A stretch of 64,000 nt of DNA, from NCBI RefSeq assembly GCF_004614235.1, contig NZ_SPVH01000006.1, forward strand, positions 682,001-746,000, read 5' to 3'. Source of the stretch: Brevundimonas intermedia (GTDB lineage Bacteria; Pseudomonadota; Alphaproteobacteria; Caulobacterales; Caulobacteraceae). This document shows positions 42,173 to 50,199 of the stretch, piece by piece. The first letter of the stretch is position 1. Every line of letters begins with the position of its first letter. The notes beneath the pieces are model-generated. The model was given only the letters and a program-made list of their open reading frames with translations, searched no databases and had not been told where the DNA came from. Both the position numbers and the translations under genes were made by a program.

Positions 42173-43081
42173 ATGGCTGACGCCCACGCCACTCCGCAGC
42201 ACGACTACCACCTGGTGCCGCCCAGCCCCTGGCCGCTGCTGTCGTCCGTTGCGGCGACCATCATGTTCATCGGCGCGGTGATCTGGATGAAGGGTCTGGC
42301 CCCGGCCGAGAACGGTCCGATCGCCGCCAACTTCCTGGCCGAGGGCAAGTCTGGCGTCTTCTTCGCCGGTCTGGCCGGCGTGCTGATCTCGGCCTTCGGC
42401 TGGTGGGCCGACGTGATCAAGGAATCCAAGGCGGGCGATCATACGCCGGTCGTGTCCATCGGCCTGCGTTACGGCATGATCCTGTTCATCGCGTCGGAGG
42501 TGATGTTCTTCGTCGCCTTCTTCTGGATGTTCTTCGACATGGCCCTGTTCCATGAATCACGGGCGCTGACGCCGGAAGTCGGCACCTGGGCCGACACCGC
42601 CAAGGCCTGGTCCACCTGGCCGCCCAAGGGCGTCGAGGTCCTGAGCCCCTGGCAGCTGCCGCTGCTGAACACCGTGACCCTGCTGCTGAGCGGCTGCACC
42701 GTCACCTGGGCGCACCACGCGATCCAGGTCGGCGACCGCAAGGGCGCCAAGATCGCCCTGGGCATCACCGTGGCGCTGGGCGTGATCTTCACCTGCGTTC
42801 AGGCCTATGAGTATCACCACATCCTGCACGAGCACCTGTTCTTCAACGAAGAGGCCGTGAACTCGGGCCTGTATGGTTCGATCTTCTTCATGGCGACGGG
42901 CTTCCACGGCTTCCACGTCCTGATCGGCACCATCTTCCTGGCGGTCTGCCTGATCCGTTTGCTGGCCGGCGACTTCACCCCGCAGAAGCATTTCGGCTTC
43001 GAGGCGGCGGCCTGGTACTGGCACTTCGTGGACGTGGTCTGGCTGTTCCTGTTCGCCTTCGTCTATGTCGTCTTCGGTTGA
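42173..43081 (+). CDS. coxC: Cytochrome c oxidase subunit III
   Basis: Core structural subunit of the aa3 oxidase. 302 aa with seven expected helices. GLRYGMILFIASEVMFFVAF holds the conserved acidic residue, and VQAYEYHHILHEHLFFN, ATGFHGFHVLIGTIFLAV and YWHFVDVVWLFLFAFVYVVF are signature segments. The N-terminus (MADAHATPQHDYHLVPPSPW) is typical. The promoter may lie in the 114-bp gap before it. The DUF983 gene overlaps its stop through a TTGA. Confidence 0.97.
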   Translation: MADAHATPQHDYHLVPPSPWPLLSSVAATIMFIGAVIWMKGLAPAENGPIAANFLAEGKSGVFFAGLAGVLISAFGWWADVIKESKAGDHTPVVSIGLRYGMILFIASEVMFFVAFFWMFFDMALFHESRALTPEVGTWADTAKAWSTWPPKGVEVLSPWQLPLLNTVTLLLSGCTVTWAHHAIQVGDRKGAKIALGITVALGVIFTCVQAYEYHHILHEHLFFNEEAVNSGLYGSIFFMATGFHGFHVLIGTIFLAVCLIRLLAGDFTPQKHFGFEAAAWYWHFVDVVWLFLFAFVYVVFG

Positions 43082-43479
43082 TCCAAGACGGTCCTGAAGA
43101 CCTTGAGGCGGCGCGGGACGAGGGATCGTCCCGCGCCGTCGTCGTTTCCGACACGCCGGTTCGCGCGGCCCTGCGCGGGCGCTGTCCGCGGTGCGGGCAG
43201 GGCGCGCTGTTTGCGGGCTTTCTGAAGGTGGCGCCGGCCTGCGAGGCGTGCGGCCTGGATTACACGACCATCCAGACGGGCGACGGCCCGGCCAGCTTCA
43301 TCATGCAGATCGCGGGCTTTATCGTCGGGTTCTCGGCCCTGTTCGTCGAGATCAAATACCATCCGCCCATGTGGCTGCATCTGATCGTCTGGCTGCCTTT
43401 GGTCGTCGCCCTGTCGCTGGCCTTGATGCGGCCGGGACGGGGGCTGATGATCGGGCTGCAATACCGGAACCAGCGATGA
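43078..43479 (+). CDS. DUF983 family protein
   Basis: 133 aa. A zinc-ribbon-like pair of cysteine knuckles (GRCPRCGQGALF and APACEACGLDY) is followed by two hydrophobic helices (SFIMQIAGFIVGFSALFVEI, LHLIVWLPLVVALSLALMRP). DUF983 genes sit between coxC and surf1 in many alphaproteobacteria, which suggests an oxidase assembly or metal role, but none is proven. The TTG start overlaps coxC, and the stop overlaps the surf1 ATG. Confidence 0.88.
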   Translation: MIQDGPEDLEAARDEGSSRAVVVSDTPVRAALRGRCPRCGQGALFAGFLKVAPACEACGLDYTTIQTGDGPASFIMQIAGFIVGFSALFVEIKYHPPMWLHLIVWLPLVVALSLALMRPGRGLMIGLQYRNQR

Positions 43480-44177
43480 AGCGTTTTCCCTGGATACTGA
43501 CCGTGCTGACGGTCCTGGCCCTGATCCTGCTGATCGGCCTGGGCGTGTGGCAGGTCGAGCGGCTGAAATGGAAGGAAGGCCTGATCGCGGCGGCCGATGC
43601 GGCGGCGTCCAAACCGCCCGCGCCGCTGGATCAGGTCTTGAGTGAAGGCGATCTGGAGTTCCGCAAGGCGCTGATGGTCTGTCCGGGCCTGGCCAGCGCG
43701 CCCTTCATCGAGCTTCAGTCCATTCATGACGGGGAGGCCGGCGTGAGGCTGATCTCGGCATGCAAACCGGCGGGGGCGGATTTCAGCCTGCTGATCGACC
43801 GGGGCTTCGTCGGCGACGGGGTGACCGAGCGGCCGCGCGTGGTCGAGACCACCCTGCCGCTGGTGATGGTCGGGGAGTTCCGCACCTTCGATAAGCCGGG
43901 CGCCATGAGCCCCGCCCCGAGGGACGGCCGCTTCTACGCCCGCGACACCGCAGCCATGGCCAAGGCGCTGAACGTCACGGGGCCGGTGCGGCCGGAAGCC
44001 GTGTTCGCCGTGACCGCCGTCAATCCCGAGTTCCCGGCCCTGAGGCCGTCCGCGCCGCCTGCGGCCTTTTCGAACAACCATCTGGGCTATGCGATGACAT
44101 GGTTCGGACTGGCGATCGCGCTGGTGGGCTTCTATGTGGCCCTGCTTCGGCGCCGAACCAAGAAAGACATCTCCTGA
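43476..44177 (+). CDS. surf1: SURF1 family oxidase assembly protein
   Basis: Helps insert heme a/a3 into CoxA. 233 aa: an N-terminal helix (WILTVLTVLALILLIGLGVW) carrying the GxWQ-type motif in LGVWQVERLKWKEGL, a periplasmic domain and a C-terminal helix (HLGYAMTWFGLAIALVGFY). NNHLGYAMTWFGLA is the most conserved family motif. The ATG overlaps the DUF983 stop. The M16 peptidase coding frame begins at or before its own stop. Confidence 0.93.
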   Translation: MKRFPWILTVLTVLALILLIGLGVWQVERLKWKEGLIAAADAAASKPPAPLDQVLSEGDLEFRKALMVCPGLASAPFIELQSIHDGEAGVRLISACKPAGADFSLLIDRGFVGDGVTERPRVVETTLPLVMVGEFRTFDKPGAMSPAPRDGRFYARDTAAMAKALNVTGPVRPEAVFAVTAVNPEFPALRPSAPPAAFSNNHLGYAMTWFGLAIALVGFYVALLRRRTKKDIS

Positions 44178-45442
44178 CCGCTTCCCTGCACACCCTGTCC
44201 AACGGCGTTCGCGTCATCTGCGACCCCATGCCGGGGCTCAAGACTTTAGCCGTCGTCGTCACCGTCAAGGGCGGGGCGCGGTGGGAGGCGGAGGATCGCT
44301 CCGGCTGGTCGCACCTGCTGGAACATCTGGTGTTCAAAGGCGCCGGCGATATGGCCGCGCGCGAGATCGTCGAACGGATCGAGGCCGAGGGCGGCACGAT
44401 CAACGCCTCCACCGGATACGAGCGGACCAGTTTCGAGGTGCGTGGGCTGGACGGCTCGCTGCCGCTGGCGATGCAGGTTCTGTCGGATCTGGTGTTCCGG
44501 CCGACGCTGGACCCCGCCGAGATCGAGCGTGAAAAGGACGTGGTGGCCCAGGAGATCGCCGAGGCCTTCGACACGCCCGACGACCATGTGTTCGAGATGG
44601 TCCAGACGCGCGCCTTCACCGGCCAGCCGCTGGGTCGGCCGATCCTGGGCTCCATCGCCAGCCTGAAGCCGGCGGACAAGGCGACGGTCGAAGCCTGGCG
44701 CGCACGGCTGTATTCGCCCGACCGGATGGTGGTGTCGGTGTCGGGGGCGGTGGACGAAACCGAACTGCTGGCCTTGGCCGAGCGCTGGTTCGGCGATGCG
44801 GTCGCGACCCCTGTCGAGACGCCCGCGCCGGCGGCCTTCGTCGGCGGTCATGCCAAGCTGACGCGCAAGATCGAACAGGCCAATCTGGTGTTCCAACTGC
44901 CGGCCCTGTCGGCGACCGACCCGGCCCTGTCGTCGATGCGGCTGTTCGGCGAGATCCTGGGCGGGGGCATGGCCTCGCGCCTGTTCCAGAGCGCGCGCGA
45001 GGAACGGGGTCTGGCCTACGCCATCGACGCCTATCAGGAGCCGTATGAGGATACGGGGGTGCTGGGCATCTACGCCGGGGCGGCGGCGGATCGGGCGAAG
45101 GAACTGGCCGAGGTCGCGGCGGCCGAGGTGCGGGCCATGGCCGAGACCGGCCCGACCGAAAAGGAACTGTCGCGAGCCAAGGCGGTGATGAAGGCGGGCC
45201 TGTGGATGTCGGACGAAAACCCGATGAGCCGGGCGGGCCGCAACGCCGCCCAGACCCTGATCTTCGGCGCGCCGCGTTCCAGCCTGTCGATGACCGAACA
45301 GCTGGAAGTCCAGACGGTCGCGGACGTGCGGGCGGTCGGCGGACGGCTGCTGGTGTCCGGCCAGGCGGCCAGCGCCGTGCTGGGGCCGAAGTCGGCGGGA
45401 CCGGCGGGCGAGGCGTTCGCGACGGCCTTGTTCAAGGGGTAG
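44174..45442 (+). CDS. M16 family zinc peptidase (processing-peptidase-like)
   Basis: Inverzincin metalloprotease, 422 aa from the proposed start. The metal site HxxEH is in SGWSHLLEHLVFKGAG, with the downstream Glu in EREKDVVAQEIAEAFDTPDD. AEGGTINASTGYERTSFEV and the C-terminal RGLAYAIDAYQEPYEDTGV are typical of the MPP-beta/PqqF-like single-chain form. The start is uncertain: homology begins at TASLHTLSNGVRV, preceded by a CTG (44174) that overlaps the surf1 stop. The only ATG (44099) lies 79 bp inside surf1. Either is compatible with translational coupling. Confidence 0.88.
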   Translation: MTASLHTLSNGVRVICDPMPGLKTLAVVVTVKGGARWEAEDRSGWSHLLEHLVFKGAGDMAAREIVERIEAEGGTINASTGYERTSFEVRGLDGSLPLAMQVLSDLVFRPTLDPAEIEREKDVVAQEIAEAFDTPDDHVFEMVQTRAFTGQPLGRPILGSIASLKPADKATVEAWRARLYSPDRMVVSVSGAVDETELLALAERWFGDAVATPVETPAPAAFVGGHAKLTRKIEQANLVFQLPALSATDPALSSMRLFGEILGGGMASRLFQSAREERGLAYAIDAYQEPYEDTGVLGIYAGAAADRAKELAEVAAAEVRAMAETGPTEKELSRAKAVMKAGLWMSDENPMSRAGRNAAQTLIFGAPRSSLSMTEQLEVQTVADVRAVGGRLLVSGQAASAVLGPKSAGPAGEAFATALFKG

Positions 45443-45461
45443 GCTGCGCCGATCGCTTGAT

Positions 45462-45540
45462 ACAGGCTCCACCACCGCGACACGTCGCGTTAGGCGGATG
45501 CCTTGATGGCGGAACTCGCTGAGGTTCCCGCTCTTCTTTA
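45462..45540 (+). terminator. Series of hairpins ending in a probable terminator after the M16 gene
   Basis: Three stems follow each other: CGCGA-CACG-TCGCG (from 45477), AGGC-GGAT-GCCT (from 45493) and GCGGAAC (45509-45515) with GTTCCCGC (45524-45531), the last followed by TCTTCTTT. The last hairpin can end the cox transcript. The closeness of all three hints at a compact RNA, but no known family is recognised. Confidence 0.45.
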
Positions 45541-45657
45541 AAAGGTCTAGGTCAGACCTGACCGACTGCACCTGTTTGCGGCCTGATCGGGGCGCCCTGT
45601 CTACGTCTTTCCGCGCAGAGGTGGACGCGCCGGGTCTGGCGTGCTGCTCTTGCGCTC

Positions 45658-46671
45658 GTGACTTCCCAGACGAATCCGCACCGCAACCACACCATGAGCG
45701 ACATCGCGCGCCTCGCCGGCGTTTCGCCGATGACGGTGTCGCGCGTTGTGAACGGCGATGCGCGGGTGCGTGAGGCGACGCGAGAGAAGGTCGAGAAGGT
45801 CATTCGCGAGACGGGCTATGTGCCGGATCCCGCCGCGCGGATCCTGGCGCGGGCAGGGGGCGGGCGGATAGGGCTGCTCTACGCCAACCCGTCGAACGCC
45901 TATCTGGCCGAGGTGCTGTCGGGCGCGCTGGAGGGGGCGCGGTCGGTGGGGCTGCTGCTGCTGATCGAGCCGTCGCGGGCCGGGGCGCCGGACGAGGAGC
46001 GCGAGGCGGTTCGGCGGCTGGCGGCCGGCGGGGCGCAGGGCGTGATCGTGCCGCCGCCGCTGGGCGAATCCGACGCAACGTTGGACGCCATCGCCAAAAC
46101 CGGCATGAAGGCTGTGGTTCTGGCTGCGCCCGCGCTGCGCGACGGCCTGATCTCCCTGCGGGTGGACGACTACGGGGCGGCGCATGAGATGATGCGCCAC
46201 CTTCTGGATCTGGGCCATCGCGGCGTCGGCTTCGTCGAGGGCCGTCGCGACCAGAGCGCCACCCCGGATCGCCGCCACGGCGCCCAGGTCGCCGTCGACG
46301 CGGTGACGGGCGCGACGATGTGGGCCGAAGCGGGGGACTTCACCTATCGCTCCGGATTCGAGGCAGGCCAGAGGCTCCTGGCGCGCACGCCCCGGCCGAC
46401 CGCCATCTTCGCCAGCAATGACGACATGGCGGCGGGTGTCCTGGCCGCCGTTCACGCCGCGGGCCTGTCGACGCCGGGCGACATCTCCGTGGCGGGTTTC
46501 GACGATACCTATCTGGCCGCCAGCGTCTGGCCGACCCTGACCACAATCCGCCAGCCCGTCGCCGAAATGGCCCGCGCCGCCGCCGTCATCCTGGGACGGG
46601 GCGGGGAGGAAGACGGCCCGGTTCCTCACGAATTCATCGCCCGCGAAAGCACCGCCTCGCCCAGCGATTGA
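45658..46671 (+). CDS. xylR: LacI-family repressor, probable xylose regulator
   Basis: 337 aa from the GTG at 45658; an ATG at 45694 would give 325 aa and also precede the HTH. The DNA-binding domain is MSDIARLAGVSPMTVSRVVN with hinge helix VPDPAARILARAGGG. The periplasmic-binding-protein-like domain follows (RIGLLYANPSNAYLAEVL, TAIFASNDDMAAGVLAAVH, ISVAGFDDTYLAASVWPTLT). It sits directly before the xylose operon, and a perfect LacI-type palindrome lies between them, so repression relieved by xylose or a metabolite is inferred, as for Caulobacter XylR. Interleaved dyads AGGTCT/AGACCT and GGTCAG/CTGACC at 45543-45563 lie in its own upstream region. Confidence 0.88.
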   Translation: MTSQTNPHRNHTMSDIARLAGVSPMTVSRVVNGDARVREATREKVEKVIRETGYVPDPAARILARAGGGRIGLLYANPSNAYLAEVLSGALEGARSVGLLLLIEPSRAGAPDEEREAVRRLAAGGAQGVIVPPPLGESDATLDAIAKTGMKAVVLAAPALRDGLISLRVDDYGAAHEMMRHLLDLGHRGVGFVEGRRDQSATPDRRHGAQVAVDAVTGATMWAEAGDFTYRSGFEAGQRLLARTPRPTAIFASNDDMAAGVLAAVHAAGLSTPGDISVAGFDDTYLAASVWPTLTTIRQPVAEMARAAAVILGRGGEEDGPVPHEFIARESTASPSD

Positions 46672-46692
46672 CATCCGCCTCCCGCTAAAAGA

Positions 46693-46706
46693 TGTTAGCG
46701 CTAACA
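46693..46706 (+). promoter_or_regulatory. LacI-type operator of the xylose operon
   Basis: TGTTAGCGCTAACA is a perfect 14-bp palindrome with the central CG of LacI/GalR-family sites. It lies 29 bp before the xylX start and 15 bp before its AGGAGG, so it would overlap the promoter or start site. The predicted regulator is the adjacent XylR. Confidence 0.85.
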
Positions 46707-46734
46707 CGTCCGAGAACGTGAGGAGGATGATATC

Positions 46735-47877
46735 TTGTTGCTTGCTGAGTGCCTGCCGGCGGACTGGCGCGACGCGCGCCTGCTTGGACGCGTAATGACC
46801 TCGGCCGGGCCGTCGCCTGTGCTGGCGCGCGGCGGGCGGCTGTATGATCTTTCCAGCCATGTCGCCACGACGGCCCAGGCGGTCGCGCTGGACGATCTGG
46901 AGACGGCCGGTGTGGACCTGGGGCCGCTGGACGAACTGACCGTCGCCTCGGCCTGGTCGACGCAAGGGCTGCAGTTGCTGTCGCCGCTGGACCTGCAATG
47001 TATCAAGGCCTCGGGCGTCACCTTTGCGGTGTCGGCCTTGGAACGGGTGATCGAGGAGCGCGCACGCGGCGACGCCGACGCGGCCAATGCGGTGCGTCAG
47101 TCCATCCTCGACCGTATCGGCGGCGACCTGAAGGATTTGCGTCCCGGCTCGGAACAGGCGGAGGCCGTCAAGGCGCAGCTGATCGCCGAGGGCCTGTGGT
47201 CGCAATATCTCGAAGTCGCCATCGGCCCCTATGCCGAGATCTTCACCAAGGCGCCGGTGCTGGCCTCGGTCGGCTGGGGCGCTGAGGTCGGGGTGCGGGC
47301 GGACTCGGCCTGGAACAACCCCGAGCCGGAGGTCGTCGTTATCTGCGATCCCGCCGGCCGCCCGGTCGGCGCCAGCCTGGGCAACGACGTCAATCTGCGC
47401 GACATTGAGGGGCGTTCGGCCCTGCTGTTGGGCAAGGCCAAGGACAACAACGCCTCTGCCTCGGTCGGCCCCTTCATCCGCCTGTTCGACGACGGCTTCG
47501 GCATGGACGACGTGCGCTCAGCGACCGTTCGATTGGAAGTCGAGGGGACGGACGGCTTCGTCATGACGGGCGAAAGCTCGATGAGCCTGATCAGCCGCGA
47601 TCCCGAGGAACTGGTGCGCCAGACCCTGAGCGCGCACCAGTATCCCGACGGCTTCGCCCTGTATCTCGGCACCATGTTTGCGCCCATCGACGACCGCGAT
47701 GCGCCGGGCAAGGGCTTCACCCACAAGATCGGCGACCGGGTCCGCGTCTCGTCCGAGAAGCTGGGCGTGCTGGAAAACATCGTCGCTGCGTGCGACCAGG
47801 CCCCGCCCTGGCGGTTCGGGGTGCTGGAGCTGATGCGCAATCTGGCCGGTCGCGGTTTGCTGGGAGCCGCCGCATGA
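46735..47877 (+). CDS. xylX: 2-keto-3-deoxy-D-xylonate dehydratase (FAH family)
   Basis: Weimberg pathway: dehydrates 2-keto-3-deoxyxylonate to 2-oxoglutarate semialdehyde. 380 aa of the fumarylacetoacetate hydrolase superfamily. The metal site can be seen in YLEVAIGPYAEIFTKAPVL and WNNPEPEVVVICDPAGRP (E-x-E type), with GNDVNLRDIEGRSALLLGKA and the Lys/Asp segment KDNNASASVGPFI. It resembles Caulobacter XylX, including LAECLPADW at the start. AGGAGG at 46721 supports the TTG at 46735. Its stop overlaps the xylB ATG. The function rests on operon context as much as on motifs. Confidence 0.88.
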   Translation: MLLAECLPADWRDARLLGRVMTSAGPSPVLARGGRLYDLSSHVATTAQAVALDDLETAGVDLGPLDELTVASAWSTQGLQLLSPLDLQCIKASGVTFAVSALERVIEERARGDADAANAVRQSILDRIGGDLKDLRPGSEQAEAVKAQLIAEGLWSQYLEVAIGPYAEIFTKAPVLASVGWGAEVGVRADSAWNNPEPEVVVICDPAGRPVGASLGNDVNLRDIEGRSALLLGKAKDNNASASVGPFIRLFDDGFGMDDVRSATVRLEVEGTDGFVMTGESSMSLISRDPEELVRQTLSAHQYPDGFALYLGTMFAPIDDRDAPGKGFTHKIGDRVRVSSEKLGVLENIVAACDQAPPWRFGVLELMRNLAGRGLLGAAA

Positions 47878-48632
47878 GCGGCGCAATCTATCCGTCGCTG
47901 AAAGGCCGTCTGGTCGTCGTCACCGGCGGAGGTTCGGGCATCGGCGCGGGCTTCACCGAGGCCTTTGCGCGCCAGGGCGCCCGCGTCGTCTTCTTCGACA
48001 TCGCTGAGGCGGATTCCAAGGCGCTGGAGGCGTCGCTGGCCGAGCTGTCACCGGCCCCGACCTTCCGTCCCTGCGACCTGACCGACATCGTCGCCCTGCA
48101 AGGGCGTCTGGCCGATATCGTGGCCGAGCATGGCCCCATCGACGTCCTGATCAACAACGCCGCCAACGACGATCGCCATACCTTAGCCGAGGTCACGCCC
48201 GACTATTGGGACGACCGGATCAACGTGAACCTGCGCCACCTCTATTTCGCGGCCCAGTCGGTCGCGCCGGGCATGCGCGAGCAGGGGCGGGGGGTGATCA
48301 TCAACCTCGGCTCGATCAGCTGGCACCTGGGCCTGCCCGACTTGTCGCTGTACGAGACCGCTAAGGCGGGAATCGAGGGCATGACGCGGGCTCTGGCGCG
48401 CGAACTGGGCGGCGACGGCGTGCGCGTCGTCTGCATCGTGCCCGGCAACGTCCAGACGCCGCGTCAGATGAAATGGTACACGCCCGAGGGCGAGGCCGAG
48501 ATCGTGGCGGCTCAATGTCTGCCCGGCCGGCTCCAGCCCAACGATGTCGCCGCCCTGGGCCTGTTCCTCGCGTCCGACGACGCGCGCCTGATCACGGGTC
48601 ACGAGTATTTCGTGGACGCCGGCTGGCGATAG
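47874..48632 (+). CDS. xylB: D-xylose 1-dehydrogenase (NAD+, SDR family)
   Basis: Oxidises D-xylose to xylonolactone, the first Weimberg step. 252 aa short-chain dehydrogenase: VVVTGGGSGIGAGFTEAFA (NAD-binding TGxxxGxG), DVLINNAANDDRH (NNAG-like), NLGSISWHLGLPDLSLYETA with catalytic Ser, Tyr and Lys (YETAKAGIEGM). The sequence follows Caulobacter XylB closely (SISWHLGL, WYTPEGEAEIVAAQCL, GHEYFVDAGWR). The ATG overlaps the xylX stop. A transporter gene follows after 52 bp. Confidence 0.93.
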   Translation: MSGAIYPSLKGRLVVVTGGGSGIGAGFTEAFARQGARVVFFDIAEADSKALEASLAELSPAPTFRPCDLTDIVALQGRLADIVAEHGPIDVLINNAANDDRHTLAEVTPDYWDDRINVNLRHLYFAAQSVAPGMREQGRGVIINLGSISWHLGLPDLSLYETAKAGIEGMTRALARELGGDGVRVVCIVPGNVQTPRQMKWYTPEGEAEIVAAQCLPGRLQPNDVAALGLFLASDDARLITGHEYFVDAGWR

Positions 48633-48684
48633 GGTTTTCTGAGTTTCACGCCCGCGTCAGACGGGTTTCGGAGGGAATATCGAG

Positions 48685-50118
48685 ATGGCAGGACCGACGG
48701 GGGGCACAGGCCCCGATATTGCGGGCGACGACCGCGTCAACATGGCGTTCATCGCCCTGATCGTGGCGGTCGCCACCATCGGCGGCTTCATGTTCGGCTA
48801 TGATTCCGGCGTCATCAACGGCACCCAGGACGGGCTGGAGGCGGCCTTCAACCTGTCGGCGCTGGGCACCGGTTTCAATGTCGGCGCCATCCTGCTGGGC
48901 TGCGCCGTCGGCGCCTTCATCGCAGGTCGTCTGGCGGACGCCATCGGCCGCCGCACGGTGATGCAGATCGCCGCCATCCTGTTCATCATCTCCGCCTTCT
49001 GGGCCGGTGCGGCCGATACCTCGGCCCACTTCATCATCGCTCGCTTCATCGGCGGCCTGGGCGTCGGCGCGGCCTCGGTGCTGTCGCCGGCCTATATCTC
49101 CGAAGTGACCCCAGCGGCGATCCGCGGCCGACTGTCGTCGGTGCAGCAGATCATGATCATCACCGGCCTGACCGGCGCCTTCGTGGCCAACTACGTCCTG
49201 GCGCGCACCGCCGGCGGATCGACCGCCGACTTCTGGCTGGGCTTCCCCGCCTGGCGCTGGATGTTCTGGCTGCAGGTCGTGCCGGCCGCCATCTATCTGC
49301 TGGCCCTGCTGGTCATCCCGGAAAGCCCGCGCTTCCTGGTCGCCAAGAACAAGGACGCCCAGGCGCAGGCCGTGCTGTCCAAACTGTTCGGACCCGCCGC
49401 CGGCGCACGCAAGGTGAAGGAAATCCGCGCGTCGCTGAGCGCCGATCACAAGCCCAAGTTCGCCGACCTGCTGGACCCGGCGACGAAGAAGGTGCGCCCC
49501 ATCGTCTGGGCCGGTCTGATCCTGGCCGTGTTCCAGCAACTGGTCGGCATCAACATCGTCTTCTACTACGGCGCCGTGCTGTGGCAGTCGGTCGGCTTTT
49601 CCGAGAACGACGCGCTTCAGATCAACATCCTGTCCGGCGTCCTGTCGATCGCGGCCTGTCTGGCGGCCATTTCGGTCATCGACAAGATCGGCCGCAAGCC
49701 CCTGCTGCTGATCGGTTCGGCAGGCATGTTCGTGACCCTGGGCACGGTCGCCTGGTGCTTCTCGCGCGCCGCCCTGATCGACGGATCGCTGCATCTGGAC
49801 GACAACACCGGCCTGATCGCCCTGATCGCGGCCAACGCCTATGTGGTCTTCTTCAACTTCAGCTGGGGCCCGGTCATGTGGGTCATGCTGGGCGAGATGT
49901 TCCCCAACCAGATGCGCGGTTCGGCCCTGGCCGTCGCCGGTTTCGCCCAGTGGATCGCCAACTTCGCCATCTCGGTCAGCTTCCCCTGGATGGCGGCGAC
50001 CTTGGGTCTTGTGATCACCTACGGCTTCTATGCGGTCAGCGCCCTGATCTCCTTCTTCCTGGTCCAGGCCTGGGTGAAGGAGACGCGCGGTCGCGAACTG
50101 GAAGACATGACGGGCTGA
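48685..50118 (+). CDS. xylE: MFS sugar porter, probable xylose:H+ symporter
   Basis: 477 aa with 12 helices and sugar-porter signatures: GYDSGVINGTQDGL in helix 1, GRLADAIGRRTVMQI (loop 2-3 GRR), PAYISEVTPAAIRGRLSSVQQ, VIPESPRFLVAKNKDAQA (PESPR), QQLVGINIVFYYG, and DKIGRKPLLLIGS. Placement between xylB and the aldehyde dehydrogenase gene indicates import of xylose. GGAGGG at about 48670 precedes the ATG. Glucose or arabinose uptake is also possible. Confidence 0.9.
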   Translation: MAGPTGGTGPDIAGDDRVNMAFIALIVAVATIGGFMFGYDSGVINGTQDGLEAAFNLSALGTGFNVGAILLGCAVGAFIAGRLADAIGRRTVMQIAAILFIISAFWAGAADTSAHFIIARFIGGLGVGAASVLSPAYISEVTPAAIRGRLSSVQQIMIITGLTGAFVANYVLARTAGGSTADFWLGFPAWRWMFWLQVVPAAIYLLALLVIPESPRFLVAKNKDAQAQAVLSKLFGPAAGARKVKEIRASLSADHKPKFADLLDPATKKVRPIVWAGLILAVFQQLVGINIVFYYGAVLWQSVGFSENDALQINILSGVLSIAACLAAISVIDKIGRKPLLLIGSAGMFVTLGTVAWCFSRAALIDGSLHLDDNTGLIALIAANAYVVFFNFSWGPVMWVMLGEMFPNQMRGSALAVAGFAQWIANFAISVSFPWMAATLGLVITYGFYAVSALISFFLVQAWVKETRGRELEDMTG

Positions 50119-50150
50119 TTTTTCGCCCGTCCATCCCCATCTCCCCGAAA

Positions 50151-50174
50151 CGGGCGGCGCTCCCCCGCCGCCCG
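50151..50174 (+). terminator. Hairpin between the sugar porter and aldehyde dehydrogenase genes
   Basis: CGGGCGGC (50151-50158) pairs with GCCGCCCG (50167-50174) over 8 bp. No T-run follows (TCAGCCTTATG), so it is more likely an RNA-stability or partial-attenuation element than a full terminator. Confidence 0.4.
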
Positions 50175-50199
50175 TCAGCCTTATGAAAAGGACTTCCCC

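Noticed and set aside
50151..50174. Operon break after the sugar porter
   Set aside because: The hairpin lacks a T-run, and the following genes belong to the same pathway, so the xylose genes are kept as one probable transcript.
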